Source: JAJYVT01 sp027339205 (lineage in GTDB: Bacteria; Actinomycetota; Acidimicrobiia; Acidimicrobiales; RAAP-2). From it: a stretch of DNA of 33,753 nucleotides. The notes under the pieces were generated by a model. The model searched no databases. It saw nothing but the letters and a program-made list of their open reading frames with translations, and was not told the DNA's origin. A program made the position numbers and the translations under genes. The stretch is from contig DAHWOV010000036.1 in NCBI GenBank assembly GCA_027339205.1, positions 1 to 33,753 of the forward strand. Direction: 5' to 3'. Of the stretch, positions 7,146 to 13,339 are shown piece by piece. The stretch's first letter is position 1. Each line of letters starts with the position of its first letter.

Positions 7146-8060
7146 GTGCCCACGACGAGCCCGGGGGCAGCCGGCGCGAACCCCTTCGACCAGGCGCGCA
7201 TCGCCGCCCGTGAGCTCGCGCGCTTGACGGGCGCACCACGTCACGACGTCCTCATCGTGCTCGGCACGGACCTCTCAGCGGTTGCAGGGCCGCTCGGTGC
7301 GACAGGGCCGCCGGTCGACCTCACCTCGCTGCCGTGGTTCGCCCGCCTCACCGGCCCCGGGCACCGGCCCGAAGCGTGGTCCGTCGACGTCGAGGGGAGA
7401 CGCGCCCTCGTCGTCTCCGGCCGCCTCCACCTCTACGAGGGACGGAGCCCGGCGGAGGTCGTCCACCTCGTCCGCACGGCGATCGCAGCGGGAGTCGAGG
7501 TCGTCGTCCTCACCTGCAGCGCGGGTGCCGTCAATCCCGGGCTCTCCTTGGGAGAGGTGGTCTCGATCCGCGACCATCTGAACTTGACCGGCACGTCCCC
7601 GCTCGTCGGGATGCCGACCGAGATGCCCGGGGTCTCCCGCCACGTCAACATGACGGACGCCTGGTCGGGCCGCCTTCGGGCGCTCGCCCGCGCCGTCGCG
7701 CCGCTCGAAGAAGGCGTGTACGCGCACATGACCGGGCCGCAGTTCGAGACCCCCGCCGAGGCTCGGATGCTCGCGGTCCTCGGTGCCGATCTCGTCGGGA
7801 TGTCGACGGTGCCCGAGGCAATCGCGGCGCGCCACCTCGGAGCAGAGGTGCTCGGGCTCGCCGTCGTCACCAGCGCCGTGGCTGCGGGCCGACTCGCCGT
7901 GGACGACGTCGCGCGCGTGGCGGACGAGGCGGTGCCGGTCGTGGCGAAGACGGTGACCGGCGTCCTTCGGGGGCTGGACGACCCAGGCGGGCCGCAGCCG
8001 CAGGCGAGGCCCGAGCCGCAGGCGAGGCCCGAGCCGCCGGCGAGTCCTCGCCAGGGCTGA
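7146..8060 (+). CDS. Purine nucleoside phosphorylase (trimeric, PunA/MTAP superfamily)
   Basis: Phosphorolysis of purine (deoxy)nucleosides to base and (deoxy)ribose-1-phosphate. The 304-aa protein has HLYEGRSPAEV (phosphate/ribose region), TCSAGAVNPGL, GPQFETPAEARM with the purine-contacting Glu, and GMSTVPEAIAARHLG. In human and mycobacterial PNP a VTN motif supplies the 6-oxopurine-binding Asn (human Asn243); here it reads VTSAVAAG, so that Asn is Ser. Specificity is therefore uncertain and a methylthioinosine or methylthioadenosine role is possible. The C-terminal tail has short PQAR/PEP repeats. Start: ATG 7137 (three codons longer) is possible, but GTG 7146 fits the -10 hexamer at 7133-7138. 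It stands alone on the plus strand. Confidence 0.88.
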   Translation: MPTTSPGAAGANPFDQARIAARELARLTGAPRHDVLIVLGTDLSAVAGPLGATGPPVDLTSLPWFARLTGPGHRPEAWSVDVEGRRALVVSGRLHLYEGRSPAEVVHLVRTAIAAGVEVVVLTCSAGAVNPGLSLGEVVSIRDHLNLTGTSPLVGMPTEMPGVSRHVNMTDAWSGRLRALARAVAPLEEGVYAHMTGPQFETPAEARMLAVLGADLVGMSTVPEAIAARHLGAEVLGLAVVTSAVAAGRLAVDDVARVADEAVPVVAKTVTGVLRGLDDPGGPQPQARPEPQARPEPPASPRQG

Positions 8061-8083
8061 CGAGGGACTGACGGGCTTGACTG

Positions 8084-8335
8084 CTAACCAGGGACGACGT
8101 CGACGAGCTTGCGGTTCTTGCGGGTGCCGAACTTCACGACCCCGTCAGCCGTCGCGAACAGCGTGTCGTCGCTGCCCCGGCCCACGTTCACTCCCGGGTG
8201 GAACCGCGTGCCGCGCTGGCGAACGATGATGGCTCCCGCTCGGACGCTCGTGCCGGCGAAGACCTTCACCCCCAGACGCTGCGCGTTCGAGTCACGGCCA
8301 TTGCGGGTGGACCCGCCGCCCTTGGTCTTCGACAT
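8084..8335 (-). CDS. rpmA: 50S ribosomal protein L27
   Basis: Large-subunit protein near the peptidyl-transferase centre. The 83 aa begin MSKTKGGGSTRNGRDSNAQR, the conserved L27 N-terminus, followed by GVKVFAG and GTRFHPGVNVGRG. A strong GAGGAGG Shine-Dalgarno lies just upstream of the ATG, as expected for an internal operon gene. It follows rplU by 45 nt. The usual next gene, obg, is displaced by the phosphorylase, regulator and amidohydrolase. Confidence 0.98.
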   Translation of the reverse strand: MSKTKGGGSTRNGRDSNAQRLGVKVFAGTSVRAGAIIVRQRGTRFHPGVNVGRGSDDTLFATADGVVKFGTRKNRKLVDVVPG

Positions 8336-8380
8336 CGTTCCTCCTCGTCGCCCGCTCGACCCTCGTCGCCCGCTCGACCG

Positions 8381-8695
8381 TCAGCGTGCCGTGATCGAGA
8401 CGATCTCGACCGTCGAGTACCGCTGGCGGTGGCCCCATCGGCGGCGCTGGTTGGTCTTCGACTTGTAGGTCATCGCGTCGATCTTCAAACCGAGCTCCTC
8501 GCCCACCACCCGGCCGGTCACCGCGACCCCGGCCAGCTCGTCGGCGGTGGCTCGAACCTGGCCGCCCTCTTCGACCAGGAGCAGGGGCTCGAGCGCCACC
8601 TCGGCCCCGACAGGCTGGCCAAGGCGCTCCACTCGGACGCGCTGCCCCTCGGCGACGCGCTCCTGCTTGCCTCCGCTACGGATCACGGCGTACAT
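8381..8695 (-). CDS. rplU: 50S ribosomal protein L21
   Basis: Large-subunit protein that binds 23S rRNA. The 104-aa product starts MYAVIRSGGKQERVAEG and ends with the L21 block YKSKTNQRRRWGHRQ. The ATG has TAAGCT 9 nt upstream and no evident Shine-Dalgarno, so a separate leaderless promoter for rplU-rpmA is plausible although rng ends only 26 nt upstream. Confidence 0.98.
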   Translation of the reverse strand: MYAVIRSGGKQERVAEGQRVRVERLGQPVGAEVALEPLLLVEEGGQVRATADELAGVAVTGRVVGEELGLKIDAMTYKSKTNQRRRWGHRQRYSTVEIVSITAR

Positions 8696-8704
8696 GGGAG
8701 CGGA

Positions 8705-8710
8705 AGCTTA
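8705..8710 (-). promoter_or_regulatory. Candidate -10 hexamer TAAGCT for rplU-rpmA
   Basis: TAAGCT on the minus strand, 9 nt before the rplU ATG, in the short gap after rng. Confidence 0.45.
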
Positions 8711-8721
8711 TCGCAGCCGGC

Positions 8722-10482
8722 TCAGCGCACCGACGCATCCAAGACGATCCCCCGCCCGTGGCACACCTCGCACTCGGTGGAGAGCGACTCGATCAGCCCC
8801 TCGGAGATGCGCTTTCGGGTCATCTCGACGAGGCCCAGCTCTGAGATGTCGAACACCTGGGTCCTCGTCTTGTCCCGGGCTAGGGCCGCCCGGAGCGCCG
8901 CCGCGACCTTGTCCCGGTTCTCCTTCAGCTCCATGTCGATGAAGTCGATGACGATGATCCCGCCGATGTCCCGGAGCCGGAGCTGGCGCGCGACTTCCTC
9001 GGCAGCTTCGAGGTTGTTGCGGAAGACCGTTTCTTCGAGGTTGCTCTTCCCGACGTTCTTGCCGGTGTTGACGTCGATGACCGTGAGCGCCTCGGTGCGC
9101 TCGATGATGAGCGACCCTCCCGAGGGCAGCCACACCTTGCGGTCGAGCGCCTTGTGCAGCTGCTCATGGACGTGGTAGCGGTCGAAGAGCGGCTGGCCCT
9201 CCGCTGCAGGATCGTAGAGCTCGACCCGGTCCGCGAGGTCGGGGCTCATCTGCTCGACGTAGCTGCGTACCTCGTCGAAGAGGTCGGGATCGTCGATGAT
9301 CACCCCGCGGTACTCGCTGTTCAGCTCCTCGCGCAGGATCCGGACCGCCAATTCGGGCTCCCGGTAGAGGAGGCCGGGACCGGTCATCCGTTGGGCCGTC
9401 CGCTCGATGCTCTCCCACTGCTGGAGCAGCCCCTGCACGTCCCTGCGCAGCTCGTCCTGTGTGGCCCCCTCGGCCGCAGTGCGCACGATCAGGCCGTGAC
9501 CCTGCGGGCGCAAGGCGTCCACGATCCTGCGCAGACGCCGCCGCTCGTTGTCGCCGAGCCGCTTGGAGATCCCCACCGCCTCGCTGTTGGGGACGAACAC
9601 TGCGAAGCGACCCGGGATGGACACCTCCTGGGTCAGCCTGGCGCCCTTGGCGCCGATCGGGTTCTTCGTCACCTGGCACAGGATCAGCTGGCCAGGCCGA
9701 AGCACGTCCTCGATGCGCGGCTCGGGACCGCGTGCGCCGGCGTCGACGTCGTCGGTGTCGTAGCGGACGTCGCCCCGGTACAAGACGGCGTTCTTCGGGA
9801 TGCCGATGTCGACGAAGGCGGCCTCCATGCCGGGGAGGACGTTCTGCACCCTCCCCACGTAGATGTTCCCGTCGATCTGGGTGGTCTCGTCCTGGGCGCG
9901 CGACACGAAGTGCTGGACGAGGGACCGTCCCTCGAGGACCGCGATCTGGGAGAGGCCGGGCTGGAAATGGACGCAGATCAGGTACCGCCCGGTCGAGCGT
10001 GCCTTGCGGTCACGACCGGCACGCCGCCTGCGGCGGCGCGAGGGCTCGGCCCCGGCTCCAGCACTCCCGGCTTCGGCACTCCCGGCTTCGGCTGCGGCGG
10101 CTCCGGCGCTCCCGGCTCCGGCTGCGGCTCCAACTCCGGCACCGGCACCGGCTCCGGCTCCGGCACCGGCTCCGGCGACGCCTACGCGAGCAAGCCCGTT
10201 GCCGCCGGGCCTGGCCACGAGGTCCGGGGGCAACGGCGGCGAGGGACGGCGCGAGCCTGCCGTCGGGGATGCGACGAGCGGGCGCGTGGGAGGGGCCGGC
10301 CTCGTGTCCCCGATCCGCGGCCTGGTCCCAAGGGTCCCTGCGTCCGGGCGCGTCCTCTCGTCGGCGTGGTCGGACCCGTCACCCTTCCCGCGCGTCGTCT
10401 CCCGCCGCGAGGCATCCGCCGCCGGCGTCGCCTCCTCCGGCGGAGGGCCGGTGGCGGCCCGTCCGTTCTCCAGCTCTTCCAT
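8722..10482 (-). CDS. rng: Ribonuclease E/G family endoribonuclease
   Basis: Endoribonuclease for rRNA maturation and mRNA decay. In the 586-aa protein, about 165 N-terminal residues are low complexity: a charged/Pro segment, a Gly-Ala run at 101-145, then a basic RRRRRR segment. The S1 domain spans about 200-290 (IYVGRVQNVLPGMEAAFVDIG). The DNase I-like catalytic domain carries metal-binding Asp470 (TVIDVNTGKN) and Asp513 (IIVIDFIDM). The Zn-link CxxC is Cys571/Cys574 (ECEVCHGRG). The ATG is supported by AAGGAGG at 10493-10499 with a 10-nt spacer, but a 5-bp hairpin next to the ATG overlaps that site. N-terminal extensions of this kind are common in actinobacterial RNase E/G. Confidence 0.95.
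   Translation of the reverse strand: MEELENGRAATGPPPEEATPAADASRRETTRGKGDGSDHADERTRPDAGTLGTRPRIGDTRPAPPTRPLVASPTAGSRRPSPPLPPDLVARPGGNGLARVGVAGAGAGAGAGAGAGVGAAAGAGSAGAAAAEAGSAEAGSAGAGAEPSRRRRRRAGRDRKARSTGRYLICVHFQPGLSQIAVLEGRSLVQHFVSRAQDETTQIDGNIYVGRVQNVLPGMEAAFVDIGIPKNAVLYRGDVRYDTDDVDAGARGPEPRIEDVLRPGQLILCQVTKNPIGAKGARLTQEVSIPGRFAVFVPNSEAVGISKRLGDNERRRLRRIVDALRPQGHGLIVRTAAEGATQDELRRDVQGLLQQWESIERTAQRMTGPGLLYREPELAVRILREELNSEYRGVIIDDPDLFDEVRSYVEQMSPDLADRVELYDPAAEGQPLFDRYHVHEQLHKALDRKVWLPSGGSLIIERTEALTVIDVNTGKNVGKSNLEETVFRNNLEAAEEVARQLRLRDIGGIIVIDFIDMELKENRDKVAAALRAALARDKTRTQVFDISELGLVEMTRKRISEGLIESLSTECEVCHGRGIVLDASVR
10048..10182 (-). repeat. Low-complexity Gly/Ala hexamer-type repeats in rng
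   Basis: Repeated GGCTCC/GGCACC-like units on the plus strand encode GAGAGAG, AGSAGA and AEAGS runs (residues 101-145) between the charged N-terminus and the S1 domain. It is probably a disordered linker and prone to length variation. Confidence 0.8.
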
Positions 10483-10499
10483 GAGGGAGATCCCTCCTT
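10483..10499 (-). promoter_or_regulatory. rng Shine-Dalgarno within an inverted repeat next to the start codon
   Basis: On the minus strand AAGGAGG (10499-10493) overlaps the arm GAGGG (10496-10492). This can pair across ATCT with CCCTC (10487-10483), which directly precedes the ATG. The stem would mask the ribosome binding site. A role in control is inference. Confidence 0.5.
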
Positions 10500-10506
10500 C
10501 GACAAG

Positions 10507-11334
10507 TCATGACGCCCGCCCTCGGGCGTGCGCGGCGACGGCACCGGCCTCGCGGCCCCCAACGGCCAGCGGTTCCATCCGAATCCCGTCGCGCTCGATC
10601 CATTGATGCGTCCGGCGAGCCCGTGAGAGCGCCACGCCGGGTCCGAGTACTTCCAACAGCTCGCTCGGCCGGACGCCACGCGGGCTGGTGGCGAGCTCGG
10701 CGTCGAGCCACTGACCCCCCGGATGCGTCGGCTCATGACGGCCGTCACCGGCACGGGGCTCGACGCTCAGGGCCAGTACTGCGGGGCGCAGGTCGTCGAG
10801 GGCGGAACGTCCCTTGCGCTCCCGTTCGATGAGGGCAGTCGGCGCAGCGAGCAGCCGCTCGACACGCGACACCAGCTCCTCTGCTGCCAAACCGAGCACC
10901 TCCAGCTTCCAGCTGCACGATGATACCTCCTGCTGGAGCGACCCCCGCCCCGATCGGAGCGCCGCGACCACCTGGACGTCGACGCCCTCGGGGAGGAGCC
11001 GTGAGAGATGCGCGGAGAGGGCGTCGGACGACCGAGCGACGACAGAGGGTTCTCCCAGGTCGCCGGCACTCCAGCCGAACTGGTCACCGGCGCCCGGGAG
11101 GAGCGAGACGTCGAGGTACTCGGCGAGGGACTCCGCCCCGGTCGCCAGGGCGTGGCCGAAGCTGAGGAGGGGCCTCGGCGAGAACCCTCCTGACCACGCG
11201 ACCGGCAACCCGCTGCGGCGAAGGGCTCGCTCCCACATTCGCACGACGTCGCGATGGCTCGTGAAGCGGACCTTGCCGATCTTTGAGTAGCGGACCCGCA
11301 GGCGCTGCGCGGGGACCGACGCAGGGTCGTTCAC
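10507..11334 (-). CDS. DUF2344 / TIGR03936 radical-SAM-linked protein
   Basis: Conserved 275-aa protein of unknown biochemical function. It is recognised by its N-terminus (LRVRYSKIGKVRFTSHRDVVRMWERALRRSGLP, described in part: YSKIGKVRFTSH and ALRRSGLPVAWSGGFSPRP). The family is found next to, or fused with, TIGR03960 radical SAM proteins, and here the two are 4 nt apart. It lies directly upstream of rng, rplU and rpmA, a setting that hints at RNA or ribosome modification; that is inference. No catalytic motif is evident. Confidence 0.9.
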   Translation of the reverse strand: MNDPASVPAQRLRVRYSKIGKVRFTSHRDVVRMWERALRRSGLPVAWSGGFSPRPLLSFGHALATGAESLAEYLDVSLLPGAGDQFGWSAGDLGEPSVVARSSDALSAHLSRLLPEGVDVQVVAALRSGRGSLQQEVSSCSWKLEVLGLAAEELVSRVERLLAAPTALIERERKGRSALDDLRPAVLALSVEPRAGDGRHEPTHPGGQWLDAELATSPRGVRPSELLEVLGPGVALSRARRTHQWIERDGIRMEPLAVGGREAGAVAAHARGRAS

Positions 11335-11338
11335 GGTG

Positions 11339-13324
11339 TCAGCGCCGGACGCCGCCCAGGTGGACCGGAATGCGCCCGCCCTGGTCGAGATCCTGGCAAG
11401 TTCCCTGGCTCCCTCCCGCAGGAGGACGCGGCGACGCGACGACGTGCTCCAGCCCGAAGCCGGTGCAGGCGCCGCAGTCGTAGCACGGCGTCCAGCGGCA
11501 GTCCTCCAACGTCCCGCCCGACAGCGCCTCCTGCCAGTCGTCCCACAGGAAGTCCGGATGCAGCCCGGCAGACACGTGCGCCCACGGCAGGCACTCGTCT
11601 CGCTCGCGGGGGCGGTGGACGATCTCGTCGAGGGACAGCCCCTCCGCCGCGAGCGCCTCTTCCCACTTCGCGAGCTCGAAACGTTCCGACCATTCCTGGA
11701 ACGTGCCGCCGTCTCGCCACACGCGTTCGATGACCGCCCCCACGCGTCGGTCGCCTCGGCTCGCGATGCCCTCCGCCACCGAAGCCTCCGGGTCGTGCCA
11801 GCGGATCGTGAGCCCGCGCACTCCGCGCGCGGCGCCTCGCAGGAGCGCGATCTTGCGATGGAGCTCGGCAGCCGTGTCCTGGGGTGCCCACTGGAACGGC
11901 GTCTGGGGCTTGGGGACGAAGCCGCCGACCGATGCCACGACCGTCACCGACCGGTGGTAGCGGTGCCCGATCTCCGCGCACCGACGGCCGAGATCCGCGA
12001 TCGCCGTCACGTCCTCGTCCCGCTCGGTCGGCAGTCCGATCAGGAAGTAGAGCTTCACCCTTCTCCAGCCCTGGGCGAAGGCCGCGTCCACGGCGCTGTA
12101 GAGGTCCTCCTCCGAGATCAGCTTGTTGATCACCTTGCGCATGCGCCAGGTGCCGCCCTCGGGTGCGAACGTGAGCCCGGTGCGCCGGACCCGCTGGATC
12201 TCGGCCGCGGTCCCGACCGTGAAGGCGTCGACGCGCAAGCTCGGCAGGCTCACTGAGACCCGCCCCTCGTAGCGGGGGTCGCCGATCACCTCGCCGACGA
12301 GCGTCTCGACCCCCGAGAAGTCGGCGGTCGACAGAGACGTCAGCGCCACCTCTTCGTAACCGGTGCGCGCCAGGCCCTCGTCGATCATCTCGCGGATCTG
12401 GGACCTGGTTCGTTCCCTGACTGGGCGGGTGACCATCCCCGCCTGGCAGAAGCGGCACCCACGCGTGCAGCCACGGAAGACCTCCACGTTGAGCCGGTCG
12501 TGGACGACCTCGGTGACCGGCACGAGCTGCCGGCGCGGGTAGCGCCACTGCGCGAGGTCAGCGACGGTCCGCTTCTCCACCTTTGCGGGCGCGCCCGGCT
12601 GCCGCTCGAGCGCGGCCAACCGGCCCTCTTCGTAACGCGGGCGGTAGAGCGACGGCACGTAGACGCCGGGGATCATCGCGAGCTCCTGCAGGACCTCCTC
12701 GCGTGATCCTCCGGACGTGGCGGGGAGGAGCCGCACGAGCAACTCGCTCAGCTCTCCGATCACTTCTTCGCCATCGCCGACGACGAACGCATCCACGAAG
12801 TCCGCGAGCGGCTCCGGATTGAACGTGCAATGGCCGCCCGCAACGACGAGAGGGTCGCACGACGCACGCTGTGACGAGCGGATCGGCACCCCGGCGAGGT
12901 CGATCATGTTGAGGACGTTGGTGTAGACGAGCTCTGCGGAAAGGTTGAAGGCGAGCACGTCGAACGCCCGTGCGGGGAGATGGTTCTCCAACGAGAAGAG
13001 CGGCACGCCCGTCGCACGCATCGCTTGCTCCATGTCGACCCACGGGGCGTACGCGCGCTCGGCGAGCGCGTCGGCGCGGTCATTGAGCAGCTCGTAGAGG
13101 ATCTGGAGCCCTTGGTTGGGCAGCCCGATCTCATAGACGTCGGGATAGCAGAGCAGCCACGCCACCTTCCCGCCGCCGTGCACGGGAGACGACGCACCCT
13201 GCTCGCCGCCGATGTACCTCGCGGGCTTCTGTACACCGAGGAGGAGCGGCTCGATCCTCGGCCACAACGACCGCACCATTGGCAGCTCTGACGGCCCCGA
13301 CGTCGACGTCTGCGGCGTCCCCAT
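11339..13324 (-). CDS. TIGR03960-family B12-binding-like radical SAM protein
   Basis: Radical SAM enzyme of unknown reaction, 661 aa. The N-terminal Rossmann-like region (about 50-200, WLLCYPDVYEIGLPNQGLQI) corresponds to the B12-binding-like domain, but no classical DxHxxG cobalamin motif is visible. The radical SAM cluster is CTRGCRFC (Cys286, Cys290, Cys293), in the core that follows. A second Cys set near the C-terminus (Cys609, 614, 617, 620) could bind another cluster. It starts 12 nt after the mrdA stop; TAGACT lies 9 nt before the ATG, though its TAG is also the mrdA stop codon. It is paired with the DUF2344 protein. Confidence 0.93.
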   Translation of the reverse strand: MGTPQTSTSGPSELPMVRSLWPRIEPLLLGVQKPARYIGGEQGASSPVHGGGKVAWLLCYPDVYEIGLPNQGLQILYELLNDRADALAERAYAPWVDMEQAMRATGVPLFSLENHLPARAFDVLAFNLSAELVYTNVLNMIDLAGVPIRSSQRASCDPLVVAGGHCTFNPEPLADFVDAFVVGDGEEVIGELSELLVRLLPATSGGSREEVLQELAMIPGVYVPSLYRPRYEEGRLAALERQPGAPAKVEKRTVADLAQWRYPRRQLVPVTEVVHDRLNVEVFRGCTRGCRFCQAGMVTRPVRERTRSQIREMIDEGLARTGYEEVALTSLSTADFSGVETLVGEVIGDPRYEGRVSVSLPSLRVDAFTVGTAAEIQRVRRTGLTFAPEGGTWRMRKVINKLISEEDLYSAVDAAFAQGWRRVKLYFLIGLPTERDEDVTAIADLGRRCAEIGHRYHRSVTVVASVGGFVPKPQTPFQWAPQDTAAELHRKIALLRGAARGVRGLTIRWHDPEASVAEGIASRGDRRVGAVIERVWRDGGTFQEWSERFELAKWEEALAAEGLSLDEIVHRPRERDECLPWAHVSAGLHPDFLWDDWQEALSGGTLEDCRWTPCYDCGACTGFGLEHVVASPRPPAGGSQGTCQDLDQGGRIPVHLGGVRR

Positions 13325-13333
13325 GAACCAGCA

Positions 13334-13339
13334 AGTCTA
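13334..13339 (-). promoter_or_regulatory. Weak candidate -10 hexamer TAGACT for the TIGR03960 gene
   Basis: TAGACT, 9 nt before the ATG. Its first three bases are the mrdA stop codon, so the match is less informative than the others. Confidence 0.25.

Noticed and set aside
8061..8083. Terminator between the convergent phosphorylase and rpmA genes
   Set aside because: I found no stable stem with a T-run in the 23-nt gap on either strand.
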